A stretch of DNA of 64,000 bases from Lasiosphaeris hirsuta (GCA_030549175.1 JAUKUA010000004.1:2480001-2544000), one strand, 5' to 3'; numbered from the stretch's first letter, positions 43,371-53,920 are shown. The notes: a model not told the origin generated them from the sequence alone. Numbers and translations are program-made.

Positions 43371-43709
43371 TTACCCCGATAATAAGTGCCCTCCCACCAA
43401 CTCCCAGCGCTCAGACAACTCAGACAACTCAGACAACTCAGACAACTCAGACAACCACGTTGTGCTGGATAATGTGAGTAGCCTCGCGATACTCCTGCAA
43501 TCCCCCAGCCCTGCGAGATCCTGGATGATAGGCGCCAGTTGCTTAGGCAGCTCGTCCCCTGAGACACGGTCCTCAAGGATATTATCGACATCGTATGCGG
43601 AGTTCAGCTTGTTAGCTATCATCACAACATTGTTGACCCGCTGCATAGCTCCACCAACCATGTGTCCAAAAAAAAACCTCGGCCGTTGTCTTTCGGGCTT
43701 AATCCGCAC
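43371..43709 (-). CDS. Hypothetical protein with a Ser-Glu-Leu tandem repeat
   Basis: The frame from ATG 43709 (or 43661) holds a helical stretch, NVVMIANKLNSAYDVDNILE, then ELPKQLAPIIQDLAGLGDCR, followed by four SEL units encoded by the 9-bp repeat at 43412-43456. Composition suggests real coding origin but no family is recognised and splicing into other exons is possible. Confidence 0.3.
   Translation of the reverse strand: MRIKPERQRPRFFFGHMVGGAMQRVNNVVMIANKLNSAYDVDNILEDRVSGDELPKQLAPIIQDLAGLGDCRSIARLLTLSSTTWLSELSELSELSELSERWELVGGHLLSG
43412..43456. repeat. 9-bp tandem repeat (cagacaact) x5
   Basis: Four exact copies and one with a final C. In the minus-strand frame it encodes Ser-Glu-Leu; it lies about 220 bases upstream of the HET gene start, so it could also be promoter or leader sequence of that gene. 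Confidence 0.85.
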
Positions 43710-44297
43710 TTATCGTCGGCTGGATAGTGCGGGTTGTTGGGGGGTCACATACGCACGTAATGCAAAGGTGTGACAAAAGGCCTGAATTGTTGCTATGGAA
43801 GGGAAAAGGAAGGCCAGGGATCTTGCAGATCCTGAAGGCGCAGATGGTGGGCTGGCTAGCGCACACTAGTTGGGAGCTAATGGCGGGCCGACCATGGAAT
43901 AATGGCGGGCATGGCGGGATAACGGCGGGCTAACATCGGGAGGTCCCTCCAACAGCGGTATCATTCTGCACCGAGTCTACGAGCTCGTGCAGCTGCGGGT
44001 GGTCGTTTAACGTCGGGGCGAAATCCTCAACACCGCAAGCTTTGAGGGCCCACCCACACTGTGAGAGATATTGGTCCTGTGCGACTACCTAGCCGCGGTC
44101 AGCCTTGGCTTCCTTACTCTTCAAGATTCACAGGAACACGCTTTACCTTATCTTCTTCAGTATAGGCTTTAATAGTTCTTCTATCTAATAACTCCAAGAC
44201 GAAAGTTATCTTTCCGATAAATATTGAGATGAAAAGTCTTCTACCTAGTAACCGGGATGAAAAATCCTTCCATCGTATGGACGGTTTCTTGGATGCC

Positions 44298-44817
44298 CTA
44301 TATTAGATCCCTATTAGAAACCCAGCCTGCTCCTCGAGCTTTGCTTGATGTAATATTAAGGACCGCTCCATTCAGTGCAATCGTGGCTCTGGCCCGGATT
44401 CTCTCAAGCTCCTCCTTGCGACAACCGTGTCGGTCAATGTCCAAGGTGATGCCAATAGGGGCGTTAGGTCCTGGACGAAGACCTCTACGGCGGCGTGCTC
44501 CTAATATCGGCACCGCCGTCGTCGGTACCACTGTCGACAGGGCCACCTTTGACAGAACCCGCGGCACGATGAACACGGTGACTGCACCCACGACCGTGCA
44601 GAGCAACGGCAGGCAGGGCAATATGCTGGCCTGGATTTTCGACTTGGCCATTATCGGCCATCTCCTCATCCTCCAACTCATTTTGGCCCGGGTTCTCTTT
44701 GCATAGCTCCAGAATTTGGCACATGACATCGATGACGGCGTCTTTGTCCTGGATATCGTCGCCCCCAAAAAAAAAAACTCGGCCTCCTGGAAAAAGTCCT
44801 TGACCATTTCGGTCCAC
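44298..44817 (-). pseudogene. Degenerate small membrane protein gene
   Basis: Two overlapping frames look like parts of one protein. The first, from ATG 44817, is acidic (DKDAVIDVMCQILELCKENP; EDEEMADNGQVENPG). At about 44640 sense passes to the other frame, which has a hydrophobic helix (LPLLCTVVGAVTVFIVPRVL) and a helical tail (KEELERIRARATIALNGAVL). A small indel is implied. No family recognised. Confidence 0.3.
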
Positions 44818-44872
44818 TATGGTTTCGTCAGCCTAGGTCTAATTAAGAGAGCGTAACGAGCCACTTTGAAGA

Positions 44873-45076
44873 TTGTTACAATCCACCATGGTCCCCATAT
44901 ATAACCCTGACAAGGCCTTTGCGGCATCGAAAACGGCATTTCGAATATTTCCCAAGGCATATTCAAGCTTCAATGGGCTTTTCCAACATCAAGAACGGCA
45001 TTTGTGGAATTCCAAGAGGTATATTGATTACTTCAATAGGCTTTTCCTTTATACACAGAGAAAGAGGCGTCCTTTC
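44873..45076. repeat. Fragment related to sequence at 48550-48620
   Basis: The plus-strand phrase aaggcctttgcggcatcgaa, followed by aacggcattt, resembles minus-strand aaggcttttctagcattgaa plus aacggcgtcc near 48590-48615. Both translate to a KAF-x-A-x-KTA-x(4)-PK-x-Y pattern. It is a dispersed repeat shared by the two places, probably from old transposon DNA. Confidence 0.4.
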
Positions 45077-46441
45077 TCACAGTCCAGACAGCCACGTCGC
45101 CTCGAGAAGCCTTTTCCGCTGAGCAACAAGAATAGACCCAAGAGGCTGATTATCCCAGCCTTCAGCACGGCAATCGTCGAGATGGCCTTGTGCTTCCGCC
45201 AGAGTCTCTGCCGCTCTACGCTCAAGATGTATGTTGGTTCCGAATGGGGCTTGAAGGTTGGGATAAAGACTCAAAAGCGGGAGAGCAGAGTTGAAGGCAA
45301 CCATACGGGCGGCGAGGCCTGTCTCTGGCTGGAGGGAGCGGACAAATACTCCCAACGTTTCTGAACATGATTCATCACCGAGCTCGATGGCTGCTTCAAG
45401 CTGACTCAAGGAGTGCCGGGAAAGAGCGCCGCTCTCGATGCATAGAGCGATGAGGAGGTCTATAGTCGCAGGCCCAACGGTGAGACTGGCGTCAAGCCCT
45501 TCCAGCAGACGATCGAGGATATGCCGGTCGTTGGAGTACATGGGATTGCTGAGTCCTGAGAAAGCTCCGGGACTGGACATTCGAAACGTCCCCCGCAGCT
45601 GACCGGTCGTATCGGGACCTTCAAGGTCAAGCACTGGGCCAAGGCGAGTTCGATGAGGCGTCAGATTCGGGCTCTCCCACGACGCGATTCGCCTAAAGTC
45701 CGGCTTCCACGCGGCCCACATGGCGTAGTTGGGGAACACATCGCGGAGCATCTCGTCGGCCCTCGCCAGGCCAACGACCCTGCGCAAGCCGTAGGTCAGC
45801 TTATAAGCATCGAACCACTTCCGGCCCCTCCTCAGGTCTTCCAATTCTCGGGCCAGGTTGTCCTGGTAATGCGTAGTCTCAAGCACCTTCACAACCATGG
45901 CAGCCGGCAAGAGAAGCTCGCAGGTCTCTTTGCCAACCGCCTCCAGAAGCCTCAGAATCGAGGGGAACTCCTTCGTGCCCCCTCTCAAGACGCCCAACAG
46001 CTCCTCCGCCGCCGCCCTCTCATCCTCGGAGCAGACGTCAGGATTCGCCCGCCTCGCTAAGATAACGCATTGCAGGTAAACAGCCATCTTGTGCTCCAGA
46101 AAAACATCGCCCACCCCCAAGTCCGGCCTGATGGAAAACATCTGGCCCCGCGCCTGCTCATACGACAGGAGGTGCAGGCACGCGACGATGGCCGTCTCGT
46201 GGACTGCCAGCTCGCCCCTGACGGCGGCCAGCTCGCTGGCGAAGAGGATGTCGCATTCTGCCGACTGTGGTGCGATTCCGCGGCCCCAGAGAGCCGGTGA
46301 CTTGTCCTTCGGGAGCCCGCTGGCGATGCGCTGGACTTCGGAGAGGGGGAACTGGGCGAATTGGCCGGCGAGGAGCCGCGTTTTGGCCTTGGTGTGGTTG
46401 AGTTGCTGGTGCCAGCTGGGCTTGCGGCCGAGGGCTGGCAT
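45077..46441 (-). CDS. Uncharacterised single-exon protein, 454 residues
   Basis: The first ATG in the frame is at 46441 (MPALGRKPSWHQQLNHTKAK). The sequence is intact, intronless, soluble and mostly helical, with well-formed amphipathic stretches such as EDERAAAEELLGVLRGGTKE and HILDRLLEGLDASLTVGPAT, and no signal peptide or membrane helix. I do not recognise a family. Codon use and lack of low-complexity sequence support a real gene. It is divergent from the dehydrogenase at 47161, sharing about 720 bases of upstream sequence. Confidence 0.7.
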   Translation of the reverse strand: MPALGRKPSWHQQLNHTKAKTRLLAGQFAQFPLSEVQRIASGLPKDKSPALWGRGIAPQSAECDILFASELAAVRGELAVHETAIVACLHLLSYEQARGQMFSIRPDLGVGDVFLEHKMAVYLQCVILARRANPDVCSEDERAAAEELLGVLRGGTKEFPSILRLLEAVGKETCELLLPAAMVVKVLETTHYQDNLARELEDLRRGRKWFDAYKLTYGLRRVVGLARADEMLRDVFPNYAMWAAWKPDFRRIASWESPNLTPHRTRLGPVLDLEGPDTTGQLRGTFRMSSPGAFSGLSNPMYSNDRHILDRLLEGLDASLTVGPATIDLLIALCIESGALSRHSLSQLEAAIELGDESCSETLGVFVRSLQPETGLAARMVAFNSALPLLSLYPNLQAPFGTNIHLERRAAETLAEAQGHLDDCRAEGWDNQPLGSILVAQRKRLLEATWLSGL

Positions 46442-47160
46442 TTCAGTTGGAAAAGAAAATTGAGAAATTGCGGGTTGGTGAACTGTGGTCCCAAGTTGGA
46501 TGGAAAGACTCGGCAGACAAAATGGCGGGTCAAGGTAGGACAAATCGCAGGTGCATGAAATGTCAGAGGGCCCCCCCTGCCGCGATCAATCATGCAACAC
46601 CGTCACCCAGGTTTCAACCATCTGCTCAGGGCAGAGCCTCCACCGCCTGCTAGTATATATCGGACCTAATCGGGTAATATACGCGCGCAAGGAGAAATGC
46701 TATCTACAAAGGTACAAAAAGTGAATAAATCTCATGGGTTTAGGGTTCTCCTCTGATCTAGAGCTAAAATATTCTCCCATTGTGGTTAACACGGCCAAAC
46801 TAATCTCTCCGTCGCCCGCCCAGGTCCACCGATACAACTCGGAGCCGGATAAAAACATCTGTGGCTTAACGCCGTAATACTGCCCTTTTGGCGTGATCCC
46901 CGGTGGCCTAGACAATATTCGACCGTTTCGTAATCGCTATCGGGAAAACCCTACAAACCGAACGGAGTAACTTCATCATCATGGCCTGTCTATTCGACCG
47001 CTTCGACTTCTATAGCAGGAACAACAGAGCCGCCGTCAAGCAAGTGACGTTCTTCGGGTGCATCTATAACAACTCCTGTGCCAACCCGCCCTTCAGACTT
47101 AAGCATGTCCTCAAACATTTGCATCAGCGAGTCTTGTTCAAAGGTACGACATCGGCGCCA
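46442..47160. other. Shared upstream region of two divergent genes
   Basis: Intergenic sequence between ATG 46441 (minus) and ATG 47161 (plus). The dehydrogenase frame is open upstream to an in-frame ATG at 46981, which would add 60 residues without resemblance to the family, so this part is taken as leader. Confidence 0.5.
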
Positions 47161-48473
47161 ATGGCCGCCATTCCCATCACCTATCGGGCTTTCCAGCGCT
47201 CTGCCGGAACCGGCACCGCTGAGAACCCAATCACCATCGAGCCCACGACGAGGGCACTCCGGGATGGAGGCAAGCTCGGCCCGCACGAAGTGCTGATCCG
47301 AATTCGCGCCGTTTCACTCAACTTTCGGGATGTCGCCATCCTGACCGGTCGGTATTTGACGGGTTCGGCCGAGAGGGGAATCCCTGCGTCGGACTGGTGC
47401 GGTGTCCTTCCTCCTGCTGGGCTACGAGGTCACTGCTGACAGCATGCAGTGCCGCCGAAGTGACCGCCTTGGGCCCCAACGTGACCGACTTTCAAGTCGG
47501 CGACCGCGTCGCCCCCATCTTTTCGCTCGGGAACATCACCGGCTTCGAGGAGGGTATTTTCTCCCACGACCAGCTAGGGGGAGATATTGACGGCGTGCTG
47601 CGCGAGTACGCCGTGTTTGAGGACAGGGTCCTTGTGCGGTTGCCCAGGCACCTGACCTGGGAGGAGGTGTGCCGTGCCATTCACCATAAAGGCAACTGTC
47701 GCTGAATCGTGCTAGGCCTCGACCATATCCTGCGCCGGAGTCACGGCCTGGAATGCCCTCGGCGCCCCTGGTTCCTTTTCCAAAGACAAAACAGTATTGC
47801 TGCAAGGCACGGCCCTCTCCCCCCTCTGCCATATTTACCCTGGCTCTAATTAACGTGAGAGCAGGGACTGGAGGTGTCAGCATGTTCTCCCTGCTCATTG
47901 CCGTCGCGGGCGGCATCAAGCCCATCATCACGTCTTCGTCGGATGAGAAGCTTGCCGCCATCAAGAAGCTCGGGCCGGTAGGCAAGATCGAGGGCTACAA
48001 CTACAAGACGAACCCCGACCAGTCAGCAGCGGTCAAGAGCCTCACAGACGGAATGGGTGTCGACATTGTCGTCAACAACAGCGGCCCGCAGTCCATTCCC
48101 CAGGACATTGCCTCGCTGCGCAGGCACGGCACCGTATCCCTCCTTGGCATGCTGGGGGGCCTGGCTGCAGACTGGAACCCGGCACAGCTGCTGTCCCTCA
48201 TACCAAAGAACGGGCGCCTCCAGTAAGACTCATTCGATACATCCCCCCAGTGCCCGCTAACCATGTGTGTGTGTGTGTGTGTGTGTGTGTAATTTTAGGG
48301 CGATTGCCGTCGGATCCAAGCTCGATTTTCAGGCCCTCAACCATTTCATCGAGGCAAACGACATTAAGCTCGAGCCGCTGGTCGATCGTGTCTTTGAATT
48401 TGACGACGCCGAAGCTGCATTCGAATATCTTGCCGCAGGGAAGCACGTTGGCAAGGTCGTTATCAAGATCTAG
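47161..48473 (+). CDS. Zinc-type alcohol dehydrogenase / quinone oxidoreductase (MDR family)
   Basis: Five exons, 47161-47396, 47450-47666, 47716-47806, 47865-48222, 48299-48473, give 358 residues, the usual MDR length. The N-terminal catalytic part has HEVLIRIRAVSLNFRDVAIL and a DxVGDRVAP-like FQVGDRVAPIF; the nucleotide part has CAGVTAWNALG, the Rossmann start LLQGTGGVSMFSLLIAVAGG, and a C-terminal HVGKVVIKI, a classic MDR ending. The catalytic zinc cysteine is not evident, fitting zinc-independent NAD(P)H:quinone reductase-like members. Function: reduction or oxidation of a small carbonyl or quinone using NAD(P). Intron 3 (47807-47864) uses GC instead of GT as donor, because only caag/gcacgg restores GTGG. 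Intron 4 contains a (TG)13 tract just before its acceptor. Confidence 0.85.
48264..48290. repeat. (TG)n microsatellite, about 13 units, inside intron 4 of the dehydrogenase
   Basis: A perfect TG run ends eight bases before the 3' splice site (acceptor ttttag at 48293-48298). Length changes would alter the branch-to-acceptor distance. Confidence 0.95.
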
Positions 48474-48549
48474 CTGCAAATGCAGAGCGCCGCAGCGCTC
48501 TGGATCTCACTGAACCGCTATACCTCTTTGTGGATATGGGAAAGGCCTT

Positions 48550-49130
48550 TTCAAGTAAATACCAAATACACCTTTGGAGGAGATTTGGACGCCGTTTTCA
48601 ATGCTAGAAAAGCCTTTTCAAAATAAAAAATCCGGCCAATGGTAAATCCATTCATCAAAAACATGACATCATCTCTGACATTGTCGCTGTGAACAAAATG
48701 CTTTGCAGAAGCACTGTCTCCTAGAAAGTCGACTGTAACGTGGGAATGGTGGCTATCTAGCACCAGTAATCGTGCTTCCCCAGCTGCGGGTTTGGTCCTA
48801 GGGATGAAGACCTTTTAAAGCCATTCCAGGGTAACGGTATCGTGGCAAGCGTGGGTTGTTGGAAGGGGTGAGCCTCCCAGAAGGTTGTAGCCGCCTCCTG
48901 ATTGGTAGATAGCTTAGCGTGGTTCTGGTGTGGCCTACCCACCAAAGAGGGCCAGAGATTTTCCTTGGGCCAGAACCATCCATCACCGATTTCATCACTT
49001 TTGTGTTGCTCAACATGGGTCCAGCCTTTTTCGGTAGCAACAAACTTCTACTGACCATATTGCTCCAGGTCCTTAGGAAACTATTACTCTTGGACCGATA
49101 GGCCTTTATAGATAACGAGTGGAGGGAACC
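48550..49130 (-). pseudogene. Fot1/pogo-type transposase relic
   Basis: Scattered minus-strand pieces match the DDE core of fungal pogo-like transposases: IYKGLSVQE, FPKDLEQYGQ and FVATEKGWT at about 49110-49000, then LVLDSHHSHVTVDF at about 48765-48725 in place of the LLILDGHGSH-V block that holds the second catalytic Asp. Stops and shifts are frequent and sequence between the blocks is unrelated or scrambled. No terminal repeats were found. Confidence 0.55.
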
Positions 49131-50370
49131 AGGCCGTTGACGCTGGCAACATACAATGACAAGTTGCTCAAAGGCCTGATAGACCCTGCCGCGTTCTTTC
49201 AAATAGTGGAAGGTCCATACGAACGAGGAGATAGATGATTAGCGATGTTCTCTGCAGGGTTATGTTTCCTGACACAGCGACTGGTCCCCTTGTTCCAGTG
49301 CGAACGTCGAAGCTGACGAGACTGAGGACCTGTCCTGCTCTCCATGCCTTGTAGATGTACCAAGTTGATTGCATACAGATGGGGGTGAAGTATGTTCCTG
49401 ATTGCATCCGGCGTCTAACGTACTCGCTAACCTGGCCAAGGCACAGCACCTGCGGAGGCGGGCGCTCAGCCTTACCACCACGGGGAAGTTTTCTGCCGGC
49501 CCCGGAGACTTGGTCATCGGCGACAATGGGATCGCGTCTGTACTGCTCGGGCAGCTTTTGGGCCCATTGAGGGACCGGAACCTGGTCCGCGCCGGCCAAG
49601 TTCCCCAAACTTGGCCATTCTGGCACTGGCCATGTTGACCCATGCGCGCTGCCCTACAGGCGGTGACGCCTTGTCGCGCCATCTCGCGGTCCCTGTTCCG
49701 GCCCATCCCTCGTGTCATGTTTCCTCTGCCCTTGGGCCTTGTTTTAGGCCCTCCTCTTGTTCGGAATCTGTGGGTGGTCTCAGCAGAGTCGAGACGCCGA
49801 GTCTAAGATGTTTTTTGGGGGGTGGAGGGGAGGAAAGGAGAGAGGGGAGGAGAGGAGAGAGGGGAGGAGAGGAGAGAGGGGAGGAAGGAGGGAGGTTGAC
49901 TCTTTCGCCGGTGCTTCGTTTGTGATATGGCTCCAATCCGGTAAGTTCTCTATCGACTGCTCTATCATCTCTCCGGCTCATAGAACCGATGGCTGGCTGT
50001 GTCCAGCCGAATAACGGAGACGAGGAGGATGACCTGAATTCCGGCAGGATGCCCTGCGTCAACCGGCAGGTGCGCGGAAGGGCGATGTTAATACCAATGG
50101 GACGTCAAGTCGGGGCTGCTGCTATTTGTACTGGTTTCCCAGGCTCTGAATGTTCGGTAGGGCCGTCATTCTGCCGATTTAGCATGGGTGGAGATGTAAG
50201 AGTTGGCGTGCATGTGAGAGGCCAAGTGCATGCTCATAGGCGAATGTAAAATCTTGGTATATAGTCTGTGACAATGCTATCTATCCACCATCCGCCACCA
50301 CGTTTGGGTCCTTGTAGGCTTCGCGAAGGATCTCCTTCATCAAGGGATAGAGCTCCGGCTCCGGCCTCTT
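49131..50370. other. Gene-free region
   Basis: Apart from the polypurine minisatellite at 49817-49895, no gene or RNA is supported; overlapping frames on both strands show no motif. Confidence 0.4.
49817..49895. repeat. Polypurine minisatellite of about 17-bp units (ggggaggagaggagaga)
   Basis: Seventy-nine bases contain only G and A except for one T at 49823. The unit occurs about three times with variants. Such mirror-like purine tracts can form triplex or quadruplex structures. Confidence 0.85.
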
Positions 50371-52100
50371 CTACCTCTCACCGTTTGGAAATACCTTCCT
50401 CCGCAGTCTATTGACCAACGGAATCAATGGCTGGTAGTATGATGTAAAGTTCTCTTCCGCGATCTTGAGAAAGATGCTCTCATCACCTATCCTACCGGCT
50501 TTTGGTCGGACTAGCTTGTTATCACCCTCGTAATTCCAGCTGTCAAACTCAGTTGGCCCGATATCTTTGCCTTGCGCGTCGTAGTGGATGCATATCCAGA
50601 AGAGTACCCAGAAGAATGACTCGACGTCGTGCATAAAAGAATGTTGCTCGCCCAGGAGCACCCCGATGGCCATGAATACCCTCGTGCCAGCCTTACCCTT
50701 TGCTCCAGAAGCGCCATCTCGTTGCTCTCTGACGGCGAGGTCTAGGTCAATCAAGAACGAAGGCCAGGAGAGGTTATCGTCGTCCTCATTAATCATGAGA
50801 TTGTTGATAGAAATATCTCTGTGGAGTAGGCCGGCCTTGCGCTGTAAGGACTCATGTCCTTCAATGCAGCCCTCCAACGCAGCAAGTAAGGCCGATCGGG
50901 AGCTTACCTTGTAGATGGACTTTCCATAGTTACGAAGAATGACACGTCGATGTACCCGATTCGATAGTACGTCGCCACTAGCCTTCGTTGGATCACTTGC
51001 TGGGGGGTAGAGAAACGCGAATTTGGCTGGATGATCGCTTCTTGCTAGTAGCGCTGTTGCTGCTGCGACTTCTTCGTGAAGCCTCAGACGCGATTATACT
51101 CGGCGGCGGCATCGAACGTTCCGGCCGATAGTTCGTAACTGTGGTAACATCTAGTCCTCTACGAACGTTCGAATGTCGTCATCCGAGCTGTGTACTTAAA
51201 CAGTCTCGTGGTAATAGTATCGGGCTACGTTAACAACGCCTTGATTAGTTGCCTCGCGTAATAATTCGCCCTCCTCATCGCGTTCGGGGTATTGCCATGA
51301 GTCTTTGATAACGAGTGGTATCTGTGTGTATCCTTCGCGGTAGGCTTTCCAGCAAGTTATAGCCCGGCCAGCGATGCAACGTGCGCGTTGCATCACCTCG
51401 TCAATGACAAGGCGTTCTGTTAAACCATCCCGTTCAATCTCGATAAATCGCTTGTCGTTCGCCGTCCTGATTGTCAGATCGAAGCCAAGCTCCTTCTCGC
51501 TCATGCAGAGAAACCCGAGGACCGTGGACACAAACTGCAGCCCATCTGTATTAATGTCGAATCGTTCGGATGCGATCCCCCCGAGCCGGTCAAACTCCCA
51601 TATCCTCATGAGAGATCCACAGATGGTGAAGCCCAAGACAAAGCGACGAGTGTCTTGAGCGGCGAGGACTTCTCTTGCGTACGTCCCTATGTCTAACCAG
51701 GCCTTTGAATAAATATCAGCAGAGGGGTTACTCTTTAATTCGCCTGGTACAAGGATATGTGACCAGTGATATCGAGAGTCTTTTCTAGCCTTGGGGTTAT
51801 CGACGAAGCCGACGTCTAATTTTTGTTCGGCAGTGAAGCCCTGGACCGGCTTGTTAGGCTGTGCTAGTGGCCGTCGTTGTGTCGGGGTCAGCTTGTACTC
51901 TTCTCTAGTTTCTCGTTCAATTCGGCAAACCAGCTCAAGACATGGTCCTGATTTGCATCCGTTGGCCATCCACTCCACCCATTACTGAAGAGTGGTTCGC
52001 CACCTTCCATGCACTTCTTGAAGATGGCCTCGGATGTTGTCTTAAGACCTGCCACCCGTCCGAAAAAAGCCTCGTGGAATCGAGGAAGCCCGACGTACAT
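50371..52100 (-). pseudogene. FunK1-type protein kinase pseudogene
   Basis: The fungal-type kinase FunK1 is recognisable over about 560 residues in three frames. 52100-51888: MYVGLPRFHEAFFG and GWSGWPTDANQDHVLSWFAE. 51926-51196: QRRPLAQPNKPVQGF, then LGFTICGSLMRIWEFDRLGG, ending at a stop after YYYHETV. 50914-50371: the C-lobe with LLHRDISINNLMINEDDD (catalytic Asp), FLIDLDLAV (DFG equivalent), GTRVFMAIGVLLGEQHSFMH and the usual end NRLRRKVFPNG. Between them lie a frameshift near 51900, a TAA at 51196-51198 and further stops near 51110-51150. The C-lobe is nearly perfect, so loss is recent. FunK1 kinases are dispersed in filamentous fungi; roles are mostly unknown. Confidence 0.85.
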
Positions 52101-52154
52101 GGTGGCCTACCGGGTTGGGGTTGTGGATACCCTCGAGGAGTCTTGGGTGAAGGT

Positions 52155-52280
52155 GTGGGCAAGACAGAGAACAATGGAAAGTGGTGATGGATTGTGGTGT
52201 TGTGGGCCAGGAATTCCTGGCCCTGCAACGGCTATCTAGGTGTGGCCCAAAGGCTGCACCCTGGAGGTGGGGCACCACCT
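52155..52280. repeat. Left arm of a diverged inverted repeat, with palindromes
   Basis: This segment (from gtgggcaagacagag to aggtggggcaccacct) matches the reverse complement of 52883-53055. It contains a perfect 18-bp palindrome (ggccaggaattcctggcc, 52205-52222) and a hairpin (aggtgg-ggca-ccacct) at its inner end. Confidence 0.7.
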
Positions 52281-52882
52281 CCAACAGAAGGCGAGCCCGA
52301 GGAGGGAACTGCTGGCTGGCTTTGGGGTAAGATTGGATGCATCGGGAAGCACACAGACTCACTAAAGGCAAAGGTAGCGGATTAGAATCCGTTTAGGCCA
52401 AAGCATGAGCATGTCAGGAAGGCGTTGCTGCTGCCGACGCTGCAGCCCTGGAAAGAGCCCGAGAAGGTGCCCCTGTGTTGTATCAGGTCAGCAGAGTACC
52501 TAGACGGCATCAATGACCAAGTCGGTCATCGGCGTGGTGTCTTTGACTATCGAGCTTCCCGTTCCGGTTGGCGAGGCAAAAATTCAGGTCCATTGAGGGC
52601 CTACTACGTCGAGAATGAAGCGGCCTTTAATACTTGATCTGGGTCGGCCAGAAGTACCTGCCAGGTAGGTAGTCACAGGCAGCCAGATAATGCAAGTGAA
52701 TGAAAGCGACATGTCTCAGGCCTCGTCCACTCGCCGTCTGTAGTTGAATGTCGGGTCGTTCAGTCAGCGGTTTAGTAAGTCAGAACGTGTATTAAGGCAA
52801 CACGAATCGCTCTATCTTTTCGCATAGCCATATGTTTACCCCACGTCTCGGGGGCCTAGGCCGTCTGACTATACTGATCTCT

Positions 52883-53055
52883 CAGGGTGGTGCCCACCTC
52901 GAGGGTACCGGGCGCACACGCCCACCTCGCCTGCCTGGCTAGTGCCATAGCCTTAGCGCTATGGCACCTAGATAGCTGTTGCAGGCTAGGAAAATCCTAG
53001 CCCACAACACTACAGAATCCATCACCACTTTTCATCATTGCTCTGTCTTGCCCAC
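52883..53055. repeat. Right arm of the inverted repeat
   Basis: Reverse complement similarity to 52155-52280 includes gtgggcaagacagag, gtggtgatggatt, gtgttgtgggc and gctatctaggtg. An extra palindrome, gtgccatagc...gctatggcac (52942-52967), is present only here, and the 18-bp palindrome is eroded to ggctaggattttcctagcc. Confidence 0.7.
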
Positions 53056-53913
53056 AGATAGCTAGTACACAAGATCAACTGGACAAGAATCATTAAGGCA
53101 ACCAAAGGCATTCCCGCTCCAATCATTTGCCGTCTTTAGCATCGAGCCGCTGAGGTAAGATAGATACCTTTGTCATTCTTCGGGGGATTCGGGGCTCTAA
53201 ATCCAGCATTATAAAAAGGATCCTTTATAAAATCGATACTTGCCCCGTCCGTGTTAAAATTTTGTTCCTGAGAATGGCCGAGTCCACTGTTCCTCGAATG
53301 GGGATAACACAGTGGATAACATCCCATCCAAGGGGTGAATCGTATATGGGCACTCGACATCCCCTCGGAACACGGCTGGACGTTGATGAGGTGCGCCAGA
53401 AAACAGCAATTCATCTTGTCCTCGCTTTTCCTTGGCATTTCTGAGCGAACAGCACTGCATGTGCCTCGGTACTATTTCTGCAGTGCCAGTGGAAAGACTA
53501 TGCTCGATCAGCAAGTTTCAGTTTGAAGACTCCTGCCCGTGGTGAATCCCCCACCAGCAGTCTTACCTAGACCTAACAATGCCCTCACTCATGCCGCCCG
53601 GACGCGGTCGGATCGGGAAGGTAGCAGGCCATTGGCGAGTCGATAAGCTGGCAACGACACCCGCCCTCCCCCGGTTCGGCAGTTGGCCGCGGTCTTGGCG
53701 GCCACCAGCCTTGGCGCCCGCCGCACGATCGCGTGGGGTGAGAGGCGTCTGCCTCGCTGCAAGGGCCCCGATTGCCCTCATTGGCGAGCATGCATGTCGT
53801 GACGGTCGAAAATGAATGGCACCTCCCGAATCGGTGCGCAATTCCCGACACACACGCCGGGTGACCTCTTGGGCGACACGTCGAAGCGCCTGGATTGGTC
53901 TGGGCCCAGTGAC
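53056..53913. other. Intergenic region before the carboxypeptidase gene
   Basis: No supported gene; overlapping short frames only. Confidence 0.45.
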
Positions 53914-53920
53914 TATATAA
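53914..53920 (+). promoter_or_regulatory. TATA box of the carboxypeptidase gene
   Basis: The heptamer TATATAA lies 77-83 bases before the ATG at 53997, a normal distance for a highly expressed secreted enzyme gene in filamentous fungi. Confidence 0.6.

Noticed and set aside
44873..45364. 163-codon plus-strand frame
   Set aside because: It overlaps the intact gene at 45077-46441 on the other strand, and its first part is a dispersed repeat.
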